Positions 13,699 through 22,911 of a stretch of DNA of 27,938 nt are shown here, one piece after another. The first letter of the stretch is position 1. Each line of letters begins with the position of its first letter. The notes under the pieces were generated by a model. It did not search any database and had not been told where the DNA came from. It was given only the letters and a program-made list of their open reading frames with translations. A program made the translations under genes and the position numbers. This stretch comes from a virus: positions 1-27,938 of the IMG/VR virus record IMGVR_UViG_3300025102_004520. The stretch is one strand, 5' to 3'.

Positions 13699-14364
13699 AT
13701 GAAAAATTGTAATCGCTTCATTCGTAATTCTGATCTGCCAGAAGCAATGAGAATTAGAGATGAGAATGGTTGGATACAGAAGTATCCTCATAAGACAAGT
13801 TTAGGTAATCATTGGAACAGAGGTGAAGCATTACTCAAGTGGGTATTTGCATTGCGTAACTTTGGTATAGGAGAGAGTGGTAAGAAAGTAATTGATCTAG
13901 GAACTAACAATGGATGTGTCCCTCATGTAGTTGCAGACTGGGGTAATGAAGCAATTGCAATGGACTATATTAATCCAGATTATCCACCCCCACCATCTGC
14001 ATGTGAGATGTTAGTAGCAGATGCTTTTACATGGTTGCCAACATTAGAAGAAGAAAGTATAGATGTTGTATTTGATATATGTGCAGTTCATTTATTTGAT
14101 ATTACACATGATGAAGAGATTGGTAACTATGGATTGCTTAAAATTGGAAAGTTGGTTCATAGGATTTTAAAGCCAGGTGGGAGATTTATTATTTCATCTG
14201 ATGCTGGTGATGAAGATCATGGTGAGTTCTCTAATGCAGAAACATTCATTAAAATGATTGAGAAGTCTGGTTTGAAACTAACTTCTCCTTTTGATTACAC
14301 AGTAGATGATGATACCTTCTACAGTAAACCCTATAAAGTTGTTACATTAGTATTTGAAAAGTAA
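13699..14364 (+). CDS. Class I SAM-dependent methyltransferase
   Basis: This 221-residue protein has methyltransferase motif I VIDLGTNNGC (64-73), a following acidic strand end (AIAMDYINPD), a motif IV-like DVVFDICAVHLFD, and a post-motif segment HRILKPGGRFIISSDA typical of class I enzymes. It sits in the glycan operon, so a small sugar or polysaccharide O-methylation role is likely but not shown. The stop shares a base with the next start (TAATG). The N-terminal 60 residues (RFIRNSDLPEAMRIRDENGW) are outside the core fold and may define the substrate. Confidence 0.8.
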   Translation: MKNCNRFIRNSDLPEAMRIRDENGWIQKYPHKTSLGNHWNRGEALLKWVFALRNFGIGESGKKVIDLGTNNGCVPHVVADWGNEAIAMDYINPDYPPPPSACEMLVADAFTWLPTLEEESIDVVFDICAVHLFDITHDEEIGNYGLLKIGKLVHRILKPGGRFIISSDAGDEDHGEFSNAETFIKMIEKSGLKLTSPFDYTVDDDTFYSKPYKVVTLVFEK

Positions 14365-15062
14365 TGGATTTAAAAGATTTGGAATTGGTCACTGCTCTTG
14401 ACCAAAGTTTTTATGATGGTTTTAACTCCTTTATGTTAAGTTCAGACTTGAAGGTGTTTGGAAAACTATTAGCACGTACTCAATTATTTGATAAGGTAAA
14501 AGATATACCAGGTGATATTGTTGAGTGTGGTGTATTTAAAGGAACAGGTCTCTTTACTTTCTTAAAGTTGAAGAGATATTTTTGTCCTAATACGGGAAAG
14601 AAAGTTATAGGATTTGATTTCTTTGATTCAGAAAAGTTGACTTCTAGTTTATCTGAGCAGGATAAAGAAGCAATGACCACTCTATTTGAGGGTAGAAACT
14701 TCCAACACGAGTCCTCCTTCCAAACTGAACTAGACTATACTATCCGTAAGTCTGGTTTTGAGGATCATGAATATGAACTTATAGGTGGTGATATATCGAA
14801 AACTGTGGTAGAATTTGTATCACAAAGACCTGGTGCAAAGATTTCACTATTGTATCTGGATTTGGATTTAGATGCCCCTACTTATGATACTCTTGTAGCA
14901 TTGTGGGATAGGGTTAGTAGTGGTGGTATAGTTGTCTTTGATGAGTATGCTTTCCATAACTGGTCTGAATCTGTTGGTGTTGATAGATTCTTTGCTGATA
15001 AAGATATTAACATTGAATCTCTTAACTTTGTTGCACCTTCTGCTTACGTTGTAAAACCATGA
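14364..15062 (+). CDS. TylF/MycF-type O-methyltransferase
   Basis: This 232-residue protein has DIPGDIVECGVFKGTG (47-62) as the SAM-binding motif, and LLYLDLDLDAPTYDTL followed by GGIVVFDEY, which is the TylF-family signature including the metal-binding acidic residues. TylF enzymes O-methylate deoxysugars in macrolides, and relatives are widespread in marine bacterial polysaccharide clusters. Here it probably methylates a sugar of the phage-directed glycan. It overlaps the next gene by 4 nt. This is a different subfamily from the methyltransferase just upstream, so two distinct methylations are likely. Confidence 0.85.
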   Translation: MDLKDLELVTALDQSFYDGFNSFMLSSDLKVFGKLLARTQLFDKVKDIPGDIVECGVFKGTGLFTFLKLKRYFCPNTGKKVIGFDFFDSEKLTSSLSEQDKEAMTTLFEGRNFQHESSFQTELDYTIRKSGFEDHEYELIGGDISKTVVEFVSQRPGAKISLLYLDLDLDAPTYDTLVALWDRVSSGGIVVFDEYAFHNWSESVGVDRFFADKDINIESLNFVAPSAYVVKP

Positions 15063-16429
15063 ACAAACTTGTTATATTTGATCTAGATGGTGTTCTTATT
15101 GATAGTAGGGACATGCATTATGATGCCCTTAACCGTGCTCTTGCAAAGGTAGATGAGAAGTATGTAATAACAAGAGAAGAACACTTAAGTGTTTTTGATG
15201 GTCTTCCCACTACACGAAAACTAGAACTCCTTACAGAGAAGAAAGGTTTACCTGTAGTTGAGTATGATACTATCTGGCAGGATAAGCAAACAGCAACTCT
15301 GGATATATTCTCTGAATTAAAACCAGACTATGAGTTGATGCATTACTTCCAGCAACTCAAAGAGAAAGGATATAGTATTGCAGTTGCAAGTAACAGTGTG
15401 CGTAATACTGTTAAACTTGTTCTACTTCGTTTAGGATTACTAGAGTTTGTTCATTACCACTTAAGTAATGAAGATGTATTCAGAAGTAAGCCATTCCCTG
15501 AAATGTATTGGCGTTGCATGATAGCATGTAATGCTCTTCCAAAAGATACTGTTATCTTTGAGGACAGTCACATTGGTAGACAGGGTGCATTAGATAGTGG
15601 ATCTCATCTAATTGCTATTGAAGACAGACCTGATCTTACACAAAGTAAGATTGATAAGGTCTTTGAGATCTTTGAAACTAAAAAAGTAACACACATCCCT
15701 TGGAAATCAGAAAAAATGAATGTTTTAATTCCTATGGCAGGTGCTGGCAGTCGTTTCGCACAAGTTGGATATAGTTTTCCGAAGCCTTTAATCGAGGTAA
15801 ATGGCAAGCCAATGATACAAGTGGTGCTAGAGAACCTGAATATTGAAGCAAACTTTACTTTTGTTGTTCGTAAAGAGCATTATGAAAAGTATAGTCTACA
15901 ATATCTTCTCACTTTGATTGCACCTAATTGTAACATTGTTCAAGTTGATGAATTGACAGAAGGATCTGCTTGCACTACGATGTTAGCGAAAGAATTTATT
16001 AATAATGATGATCCTCTTCTTCTTGCAAACTCCGATCAGTTTATGGAGTGGAATAGTAATGAGTGTCTTTACGCTTTTAATGCTGATGGTATTGATGGGG
16101 GTATATTAACCTTTAAGGCAACTCACCCTAAATGGTCTTATGCTAAAGTTGGTGCTGACGGATTTGTATCAGAAGTAGCAGAGAAGAAACCAATCAGTGA
16201 GGATGCAACAGTAGGTGTATATTATTGGAAGAAAGGTTCTGACTATGTTAAGTATACAGAGCAGATGATTGAAAAGGATATTAGAACCAATGGTGAGTTT
16301 TATATTTGTCCAGTATTTAATGAAGCGATTGCTGATGGTAAGAAGGTAAGGATTAAAGAGATTGAAAGAATGTGGGGTATCGGAACTCCCGAAGATCTAT
16401 CTTATTTCTTGGAACATTATAAAGGATGA
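15059..16429 (+). CDS. HAD phosphatase-nucleotidyltransferase fusion protein
   Basis: This 456-residue two-domain protein has residues 1-210 as a HAD phosphatase with DLDGV (Asp8, Asp10), the motif II serine in ASNSV (Ser111), Lys144 (SKPFPEMY) and EDSHIG (Glu168, Asp169). Residues 220-456 are a sugar-phosphate nucleotidyltransferase with PMAGAGSRF (225-233), FPKPLIEVNGKPM (240-252) and an ANSDQ metal site. The pairing suggests dephosphorylation and nucleotide activation of one sugar, as in heptose-type pathways, but the sugar is not identifiable. An internal ATG at 15716 falls exactly at the second domain, so a separate transferase could also be made. It overlaps both flanking genes by 4 nt. 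Confidence 0.85.
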   Translation: MNKLVIFDLDGVLIDSRDMHYDALNRALAKVDEKYVITREEHLSVFDGLPTTRKLELLTEKKGLPVVEYDTIWQDKQTATLDIFSELKPDYELMHYFQQLKEKGYSIAVASNSVRNTVKLVLLRLGLLEFVHYHLSNEDVFRSKPFPEMYWRCMIACNALPKDTVIFEDSHIGRQGALDSGSHLIAIEDRPDLTQSKIDKVFEIFETKKVTHIPWKSEKMNVLIPMAGAGSRFAQVGYSFPKPLIEVNGKPMIQVVLENLNIEANFTFVVRKEHYEKYSLQYLLTLIAPNCNIVQVDELTEGSACTTMLAKEFINNDDPLLLANSDQFMEWNSNECLYAFNADGIDGGILTFKATHPKWSYAKVGADGFVSEVAEKKPISEDATVGVYYWKKGSDYVKYTEQMIEKDIRTNGEFYICPVFNEAIADGKKVRIKEIERMWGIGTPEDLSYFLEHYKG

Positions 16430-16893
16430 AACTAATTGCCCATCGGGGAAACACGCATGGACCTGATGCTAAACAAGAAAACAATCCTGATTACATTGAC
16501 AAATGTTTATCGGAAGGGTATGATGCAGAGATTGATGTACGGTATGATTCTTTAACCACTGTCTTTTGGTTGGGTCACGATGAACCTCAATACAAAGTAA
16601 GTTGGAAGTGGATGGCAAACCGTTCTGAACTTCTATGGATACATTGTAAAGACATCACAACTCTACATGAGTTTACCAAGTATGAACATGCAGGGTATCA
16701 GTATTTTTGGCACGATCAAGATGACCATACTCTAACCAGTAATAAGTATATCTGGACATTTCCAGGTAAACCTTATACTCCAAAATCCATAATGGTTATG
16801 CCAGAATGGAATACAAAAATAAGTAATCTAAATGATTTGAGAGCAGTTAATTGTTATGCAATCTGCAGTGACTATGTTGCACATCTACAATAG
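16426..16893 (+). CDS. Short glycerophosphodiester phosphodiesterase-like protein
   Basis: This 155-residue protein shows the PI-PLC-like/GDPD barrel signature: IAHRGN (His6, Arg7), AEIDVR (Glu35, Asp37) and LGHDEP (His51), the general acid/base and metal ligands. GDPD proteins usually run 230-300 residues, so this is a shortened barrel, and the later strands (CKDITTLHEF, YFWHDQDDHTLT) are compact. Related short proteins occur in capsule and LPS clusters of marine bacteria. It might trim or add glycerol-phosphate groups. No frameshift is seen, so the short length looks native. Confidence 0.72.
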   Translation: MKLIAHRGNTHGPDAKQENNPDYIDKCLSEGYDAEIDVRYDSLTTVFWLGHDEPQYKVSWKWMANRSELLWIHCKDITTLHEFTKYEHAGYQYFWHDQDDHTLTSNKYIWTFPGKPYTPKSIMVMPEWNTKISNLNDLRAVNCYAICSDYVAHLQ

Positions 16894-16902
16894 AGGAATT
16901 TA

Positions 16903-17487
16903 ATGGCAAACGTTTTTACTAGAGACTTGAACGATCCTATGGATGATGTTCAACAAAAGATTAAGGATAAGATGATTGAGGTCACTAAGCTTGAGTTGAC
17001 TGATAAAGCATCCTATCATGCCTATGAAGAAGTATATCCATTTCTATTGGATAAGTTTATAGGTAAGAAGTGTAATATGTTAGAGGTTGGTATGTCATGG
17101 GGTGGAGGGATGCAAATTCTTTCTGAACTTTTCCCTGATTCCAATATCTATGGGGTGGATTGGGATGTATCTTTACTACGAATTGATACAAAAAACTGGT
17201 CTAATATGACTATCTTTGAGTCAGATCAACGTGATCCTACTCTTGCTGATAAACTTCCTATGTTAGATTTTGTGACAGAGGATTGCTCACATCAGATGCC
17301 AGATTCTATCAGAACATTTGAGATACTAGAACCAAAGTTAAATCCTGGTGCAGTCTATGTGATTGAAGATGTGTATCCACAGTTTTGGGATGCTTATTGT
17401 GCAGATGGAAGATTTGATATGTATGATGTAACCCATGTAAAAGATAGATCAGATGATCGTCTTGCTGTTTATAGGAAACCTGAATGA
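16903..17487 (+). CDS. SAM-dependent methyltransferase (cephalosporin-hydroxylase-like type)
   Basis: This 194-residue protein has MLEVGMSWGGGMQIL (59-73) as the SAM motif, YGVDWD as the strand-2 acidic end, and DFVTEDCSHQMPDSIRTFEI then GAVYVIEDVYP as the metal-site and late motifs. This arrangement is common to small methyltransferases of antibiotic and LPS clusters (CmcI-like/type 24). A good ribosome-binding site GAGGA lies at 16893-16897. It is the third methyltransferase in the operon and overlaps the next gene by 4 nt. Glycan methylation is inferred from the setting. Confidence 0.78.
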   Translation: MANVFTRDLNDPMDDVQQKIKDKMIEVTKLELTDKASYHAYEEVYPFLLDKFIGKKCNMLEVGMSWGGGMQILSELFPDSNIYGVDWDVSLLRIDTKNWSNMTIFESDQRDPTLADKLPMLDFVTEDCSHQMPDSIRTFEILEPKLNPGAVYVIEDVYPQFWDAYCADGRFDMYDVTHVKDRSDDRLAVYRKPE

Positions 17488-18236
17488 GAATAGCAGCATG
17501 TTTCGCAGGACAACCACGATTCATTAATGAATGTGCTCCTAGCATACTACAAAATGTATTCAAGGATCAGCAGGTAGATGTCTTTGCACATCTATGGTTC
17601 TGTGATGAACTTCATAATGAAACCTTTAAGTATGGTGGAGACGGTGGATGGGAAGGTTATAGAATACCCAAGACTGCTGTTGATGATTTTATCCGTCACT
17701 ATAAACCAGTTGATATTAAAGCAGAACCTAGTGTTCACTTCTATGATCCTTACATGGAAGAAGGATTTGATATACCTTTGAATAAGTATTGGGGTGGTGG
17801 TAATAATGAACCAGATTATATGCCAAGACAGATAGACAGAACGCTATCTAATTTCTATAGTCAGAGTGAAGCATGTAAGTTGAAGTCACTCTATGAGTAT
17901 AATAATAAGTTTAAGTATGATTGGGTGTTTAAGTTCAGACCAGATGTGCAGATTCATAATCAAATCAACCTAGAAGATTATTCGCCTCATGCTTTTAATT
18001 GCATGGCACATACCTGTGGGTTTGATAGTCACATCAATGACTGGTTTGGGTTTGGTGGGTCTGATATAATGGATGTATTCATGGGTGTATTTCCTATGTT
18101 CCAAAGAATATTTGATTTGACTAAGTATAATAATGAAGGAGCATGGGACAATGAAACATTACATGCTCAAGCTCTACACCAAATGGGTATAGAGATACAG
18201 AAACATCCCTTTGCTCTTACCGTACCAAGGTTATGA
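17484..18236 (+). CDS. Putative glycosyltransferase (SGQPR-type family)
   Basis: This 250-residue protein opens with IAACFAGQPRFI, like a group of glycan-cluster proteins beginning with a GQPR motif, then has VDVFAHLWF, WVFKFRPDVQIH (a DxD-like RPD site near residue 152) and DWFGFGGSDIMDVF with WDNETLHAQALHQMG near the end. This is a GT-A-like arrangement in which RPD may bind a metal-nucleotide sugar. There is no membrane segment. It overlaps both neighbours by 4 nt. The family is recognised loosely; donor and acceptor are unknown. Confidence 0.66.
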   Translation: MRIAACFAGQPRFINECAPSILQNVFKDQQVDVFAHLWFCDELHNETFKYGGDGGWEGYRIPKTAVDDFIRHYKPVDIKAEPSVHFYDPYMEEGFDIPLNKYWGGGNNEPDYMPRQIDRTLSNFYSQSEACKLKSLYEYNNKFKYDWVFKFRPDVQIHNQINLEDYSPHAFNCMAHTCGFDSHINDWFGFGGSDIMDVFMGVFPMFQRIFDLTKYNNEGAWDNETLHAQALHQMGIEIQKHPFALTVPRL

Positions 18237-19201
18237 AAATTGTTATCTGGGGTCATCCCCTACATTCACACACCCATTCATATGTCCATCAAGGATACTA
18301 TGATGGGTTTAAAAGTTTAGGTCATGAGGTATATTGGTTTCATGATGATGACTATCCAGAGGACTTTGATTTTACTAATACCTTATTCATAGGTGAAGGA
18401 TTTGCTGATAAGAAGATACCTATCAATGATAGCAGCACATACTTCATCATGTATCTTCCTGACCCAAGGAAGTATGATGGTGCAAAGAGACTTGTTGATG
18501 TAAAACTAACTGCTACTAATTTTAAGGATCATATTATTGAGTGGTCTTTTGATGAGAGTAAGTGTCAGAGTATGGGACCAAGTGTATGGTTTGAACCCAA
18601 GACTAATGAATTAATTAAGTTGAAGAATGATTATATTGATGTAGAGATACCTGACTATGATAAGATGTATATTAGTTGGGCAAGTAATCTACTACCAGAG
18701 CAGATAAACTTTGATGATATGTATATGGAAAGAGAGAATGCCATATACTTCTGTGGAACTATCTCCCCTCATGGTGTATGTGAGAACTGGTCTAACTGGG
18801 AACCCTTTATACAACAGTGTTCAGAGAATGGTATAGACTTTCATTGTAATGATGTATGGTCGAATCCACTATCATTCGATGAAGTTCAGAAACAGGCACA
18901 GAAATCTATTCTTGGTGTCGATATTCGCAGTAAAGAACATGTAAGACAGAGATTGGTAACGTGTAGAGTCTTTAAGAATATAAGTTATGGTCACTTGGGT
19001 ATGACTAATTCAGAACAAATCTATCAAGAGATGGATGGGAACTGTATTTACAATGAAGATCCTGCTGCATTGTTTCATGAGGGGATGGCAAATAGAGAAA
19101 ACTATGATATGATACGTAAAGGTATGCAATACGTAAAAGAGAACCATACATACATCAATCGTTGTAGTTCGGTTCTTAAGATCTTTGAGGAAGGTGAATG
19201 A
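18233..19201 (+). CDS. GT-B-like glycosyltransferase
   Basis: This 322-residue protein has an N-terminal Rossmann-like half ([39 protein letters not shown]) and a C-terminal half containing [32 protein letters not shown] and [19 protein letters not shown], resembling the donor-binding domain of CgeB/GT-B-type transferases, where a C-terminal segment reads V-F-K-x-I-S-Y-G. No membrane anchor is present. It overlaps the previous gene and gmd by 4 nt. Donor and acceptor cannot be read from the sequence. Confidence 0.68.
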   Translation: MKIVIWGHPLHSHTHSYVHQGYYDGFKSLGHEVYWFHDDDYPEDFDFTNTLFIGEGFADKKIPINDSSTYFIMYLPDPRKYDGAKRLVDVKLTATNFKDHIIEWSFDESKCQSMGPSVWFEPKTNELIKLKNDYIDVEIPDYDKMYISWASNLLPEQINFDDMYMERENAIYFCGTISPHGVCENWSNWEPFIQQCSENGIDFHCNDVWSNPLSFDEVQKQAQKSILGVDIRSKEHVRQRLVTCRVFKNISYGHLGMTNSEQIYQEMDGNCIYNEDPAALFHEGMANRENYDMIRKGMQYVKENHTYINRCSSVLKIFEEGE

Positions 19202-20226
19202 AGACTGCCCTTATTACAGGTATCACAGGACAAGATGGTTCTTATCTTGCCGAATTTTTATTAGAAAAGAACTATAGAGTGCATGGATTGATTCGTAGAA
19301 ACTCCACATCAGATGGAACAGATAGGATCAATCATTTACTCAAGCTTCCGTCTATCACATTACACTATGGTGATATGACGGACTTTGCTTGTCTTGCTGA
19401 ATTGATTAAAGAGGTTCAACCAGATGAGATATACAATCTAGCAGCACAGAGTCATGTAAAGGTATCATTTTCTAATGCTTTATATACTGCTGATGCTAAT
19501 GGTCTAGGAACTCTTCGTATCCTTGAGACTATTAAACTTCTAGGTATGGAAAAAACTACTAGATTTTATCAGGCAGCAACGTCAGAGATGTTTGGTGAGG
19601 TGCAGTCAATACCACAGAGAGAAGATACACCTTTCTATCCACGTTCTCCTTATGGTGTAGCAAAGTTATATGCACACTGGATCACCAAGAACTACCGTGA
19701 AGCATATGGTATGTTTGCTTGTAGTGGTATTCTATTCAACCATGAGTCTCCACGCAGAGGTGAGACATTTGTAACTCGTAAGATTACAAAGACTCTTGCA
19801 GAGATTAGAAATGGTAAGAGAATACTCCCATTAGAACTAGGTAATCTAGATGCCAAGAGGGATTGGGGTCATGCAAAAGATTATGTAGAAGCAATGTGGT
19901 TGATGCTACAGCAAGAAGAACCAGAAGATTTTGTTATTGCAACAGGTCAACAACATACTGTAAGAGAGTTTGTTGATGCGGCTTTTGATTATATGGGATA
20001 TAGTATAGAATGGGTTGGAGAAGGATTAAAAGAAGTTGCTAAAGACTATGGCACAGGAGAAGTGCTAGTTAAGATTAACCCAGAGTTTTATAGACCTGCT
20101 GAAGTAGATTCTTTGGTGGGTGATTGCACTAAAGCAAAAGAAACATTGGGGTGGAAACACAACTATTCTTTCACTCAATTGGTGGAAGAGATGTGTAAAT
20201 ATGATTTAGAAAATACGAGGGATTGA
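19198..20226 (+). CDS. gmd: GDP-mannose 4,6-dehydratase (Gmd)
   Basis: This 342-residue extended short-chain dehydrogenase has NADP-binding [12 protein letters not shown] (8-19), RRNST, and the catalytic set Thr128, Glu130 (ATSEMFG), Tyr152 and Lys156 (YGVAKLYAH), followed by [20 protein letters not shown]. It converts GDP-mannose to GDP-4-keto-6-deoxymannose, the first committed step to GDP-L-fucose (or GDP-rhamnose and related sugars). All active residues are present and the length is typical. It is directly followed by fcl, completing the GDP-fucose branch, and the GT11 user is in the same operon. Confidence 0.95.
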   Translation: MKTALITGITGQDGSYLAEFLLEKNYRVHGLIRRNSTSDGTDRINHLLKLPSITLHYGDMTDFACLAELIKEVQPDEIYNLAAQSHVKVSFSNALYTADANGLGTLRILETIKLLGMEKTTRFYQAATSEMFGEVQSIPQREDTPFYPRSPYGVAKLYAHWITKNYREAYGMFACSGILFNHESPRRGETFVTRKITKTLAEIRNGKRILPLELGNLDAKRDWGHAKDYVEAMWLMLQQEEPEDFVIATGQQHTVREFVDAAFDYMGYSIEWVGEGLKEVAKDYGTGEVLVKINPEFYRPAEVDSLVGDCTKAKETLGWKHNYSFTQLVEEMCKYDLENTRD

Positions 20227-20228
20227 TT

Positions 20229-21149
20229 ATGGAAAAGAATGCTACTATCTTCGTTGCAGGACACAAAGGTCTTGTAGGTTCTGCAATTGTTCGTAAACTT
20301 AAAGAGCAGGGACATAATAATATTATTACTGCTACTAGGCAAGAGTGTGATTTAATAGATCCTAATCAGGTCAAAGATCTCTTTGAAAAGAATAGGATTG
20401 ATTATGTTTTTGATGCTGCTGCTAAAGTAGGTGGTATCAAAGCAAACGATACTTATTCAGCAGAGTTTATCTATCAGAACACAATGATTCAGACTAACCT
20501 GATTCATTATGCTTACAAGTATTTTGTTAAGAAGTTCTGCTTTTTGGGATCGGTTTGTATCTATCCAAAGTATGCACCTACACCTGTGAAAGAGGAGTCT
20601 CTACTGTGTGGTGAGTTGGAACCTACTAATGAAGGATATGCTGTTGCAAAGATACACGGCATTGAGATGTTGAAGATGTATAATAAGCAGTATGGATTTA
20701 AGGGTGTATCTATTATGCCTTGTAATCTATATGGTATGGGAGATAACTTCCATCCAGAGAACAGTCATGTGATTCCTGGTATGATCAGAAGATTCCATGA
20801 AGCAAAGGGAGATACTGTTGAGTGTTGGGGTGACGGAACTCCTATGAGAGAGTTTATGTATTCTGATGATATAGCAGATGCTTGTGTATTTGCTATGAAT
20901 AATTATGAGAATGCAGAGTTAATTAATGTTGGTTCGGGTGAGGATGTATCTATCAAAGAACTTGCTGAAACTATTGCTTCTGTAACGGGGTATAAAGGTG
21001 AGATAGTTTGGGACACAACTAAACCAAATGGAACACCAAAGAGACCACTAGACTATTCTAAAATCTCTGCACTAGGTTGGAAACCAAAGCATAAATTAAG
21101 AGAAGGACTTGAGAAGTCTTATCAGTGGTTCTTGGAGAATTGCGTCTAA
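20229..21149 (+). CDS. fcl: GDP-L-fucose synthase (Fcl/WcaG)
   Basis: The ATG at 20229 is preferred over an upstream TTG because it lies 2 nt after gmd and gives the usual N-terminus, 306 residues. NADP-binding IFVAGHKGLVGSA (7-19) is followed by the active site FLGSVCIYP (Ser108, Cys110), YAVAKIHG (Tyr137, Lys141) and HPENSHVIPG (His180). The enzyme epimerises and reduces GDP-4-keto-6-deoxymannose to GDP-L-fucose. The epimerase cysteine and histidine are both present, so it should make fucose rather than stop earlier. The stop shares a base with the next start (TAATG). Confidence 0.94.
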   Translation: MEKNATIFVAGHKGLVGSAIVRKLKEQGHNNIITATRQECDLIDPNQVKDLFEKNRIDYVFDAAAKVGGIKANDTYSAEFIYQNTMIQTNLIHYAYKYFVKKFCFLGSVCIYPKYAPTPVKEESLLCGELEPTNEGYAVAKIHGIEMLKMYNKQYGFKGVSIMPCNLYGMGDNFHPENSHVIPGMIRRFHEAKGDTVECWGDGTPMREFMYSDDIADACVFAMNNYENAELINVGSGEDVSIKELAETIASVTGYKGEIVWDTTKPNGTPKRPLDYSKISALGWKPKHKLREGLEKSYQWFLENCV

Positions 21150-21961
21150 TGAAAGTAACATTTGTTTCTGCACTCTTTGATATCAATAGAGTTGATGGTC
21201 GTAAATGGGAAGAGTATCTTAAGTGGTTTGAGATCACTCTTAAGTTGAGAGTTCCTATGGTCTTGTTTGTCAACAGGGACATGCAAGAGTATATTGATGA
21301 GAGAAGAGGAGATATGTTCAGTGATAATGAGTATCTAAAAACTCAAACTCTGTATCAGACTGTAGAAGATATACCTTATTATGGATTGAAGGATCAGATA
21401 CAGGAGATATTAGATTCAGATCAGTATAAAAAGGATATGGCAGATCCTGAAAGAATAGAATGTAAGCAAGCAATGTATCCTATCATTCAGTATTCTAAAT
21501 TTCCTTGGCTTACACAAGCAGCAGCAATGAATCCACATGGGTCTGATTATTTCTTTTGGTTAGATGCTGGTGGTTCAAGATTCTTTGAGGACTATGATCT
21601 AACACAGAACTATCCTAGTGAAGAAGCAAAGAAAGCATTAGATGATATGGGAGATAGTTTTTTGCTTCAGATGAACACAGAATACTATACTGATCTTGCG
21701 AATGCAAAGACATTAAGCACTGATTATCTTTACGATAATAGGTCTTATGTGTTAGGATCTATGTTTGGTGGTCATAAGAAGTCATTATTCAGAGTATGTG
21801 ATATGGTTCACGATGTTCTGATGAATGATATGATTGCAAACAACACTATTAATAATGAACAGATAGCATTGGGATACCTTATTAAGAAGTATCCTGATGA
21901 GTTTTCTCTTTATGAGAGAACCAATCAAAAACACATGGCACTTTTTCACGAATTAGGATGA
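21149..21961 (+). CDS. HtrL/YibB-type putative glycosyltransferase
   Basis: The protein is 270 residues from the ATG at 21149 (TAATG overlap). It opens with VTFVSALFDINRVDGRKWEE and EITLKLRVPMVLFVNRDMQE, the style of the HtrL_YibB family found in LPS loci, with a GT-A-like aspartate site DYFFWLDAGGSRFF (about residues 131-144) and a conserved-looking GSMFGGHKKSLFRV region. The family is generally classed as of unknown function but glycosyltransferase-like. It overlaps the following GT4 by 4 nt. Confidence 0.7.
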   Translation: MKVTFVSALFDINRVDGRKWEEYLKWFEITLKLRVPMVLFVNRDMQEYIDERRGDMFSDNEYLKTQTLYQTVEDIPYYGLKDQIQEILDSDQYKKDMADPERIECKQAMYPIIQYSKFPWLTQAAAMNPHGSDYFFWLDAGGSRFFEDYDLTQNYPSEEAKKALDDMGDSFLLQMNTEYYTDLANAKTLSTDYLYDNRSYVLGSMFGGHKKSLFRVCDMVHDVLMNDMIANNTINNEQIALGYLIKKYPDEFSLYERTNQKHMALFHELG

Positions 21962-22911
21962 AAGTATCAATAGTCGGACCAGGTATTATGCCTATCCCTC
22001 CTACAGGGTGGGGAGCAGTAGAGATTCTAATATGGGATCAGAAACTAGCATTAGAAAAATTAGGACATGAGGTTGACATTGTTAATACTCAAAGTCCTGT
22101 TGAGATTTTATCTCAAGTAAACAAGTTTAGACCAGACTTTGTTCATATACAGTATGATGATTTTATTGAACTCTATCCTTATATCCAATATCCTCGTGCT
22201 ATTACAAGTCACTTTGGATATCTTGAACAGACTAATAAATGGGACTATTATGGGGAACGGATTGCCAAACCATTTGGTAAGATAAAACCAAATGTATTCT
22301 GTTTGTCAGATGGTATTGCTGATACTTATCTTATAAATTTAGGCATTCCTCATGAAAATCTTTTTGTAACTCCTAATGGTGTTAATGTAGGTAAGTTTAG
22401 AGTAGAGACTATTCCTGAAAGATTATCTGATAGTATCTACCTTGCTAAGATTGATTATAGAAAGAGGCAACATATGTTCCAGTCAATAAGGAACCTATAT
22501 TATGCAGGTAATACTGCTGACCCTAGATTTGATACAAGTAATAATTATCTCGGTGAGTGGTCAAAGGAAACATTATATAATGACTTGACAAAGTATGGTA
22601 ATCTTGTGCTATTATCTGATGGTGAAGCACATCCTCTTGTATGTTTAGAAGCATTTGCTGCTGGTCTAGGAGTGGTAGTTAGTCAGTGGGCTGCTGCTAA
22701 TCTTGACACTAGTAAAGATTTCATCTCTGTTATACCAGAAGATAAAATATCTGATATTGAGTTTGTAGAGAATGAAATCCTACAGAATAAGTTCTATTCT
22801 ATCAATCATCGTCAAGAGATTCTAGATTATGCAAAGACATTTGATTGGACAGAGGTTGTAAAAAATTATTATATACCTGCTATGGAAACCATTATTGGAA
22901 ACTACAAATGA
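21958..22911 (+). CDS. GT4-type (GT-B) glycosyltransferase
   Basis: This 317-residue protein has an N-terminal acceptor domain with the loop PGIMPIPPTGWGAVEI (8-23), a central linker with VTPNGVNVGKF, and a donor domain with LLSDGEAHPLVCLEAFAAGLG, which carries the family EAFAAG glutamate in the E-x7-E position (Glu near 221 and 229). This is a short GT4. It uses an activated sugar to extend a glycan and overlaps both neighbours by 4 nt. Donor unknown. Confidence 0.85.
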   Translation: MKVSIVGPGIMPIPPTGWGAVEILIWDQKLALEKLGHEVDIVNTQSPVEILSQVNKFRPDFVHIQYDDFIELYPYIQYPRAITSHFGYLEQTNKWDYYGERIAKPFGKIKPNVFCLSDGIADTYLINLGIPHENLFVTPNGVNVGKFRVETIPERLSDSIYLAKIDYRKRQHMFQSIRNLYYAGNTADPRFDTSNNYLGEWSKETLYNDLTKYGNLVLLSDGEAHPLVCLEAFAAGLGVVVSQWAAANLDTSKDFISVIPEDKISDIEFVENEILQNKFYSINHRQEILDYAKTFDWTEVVKNYYIPAMETIIGNYK

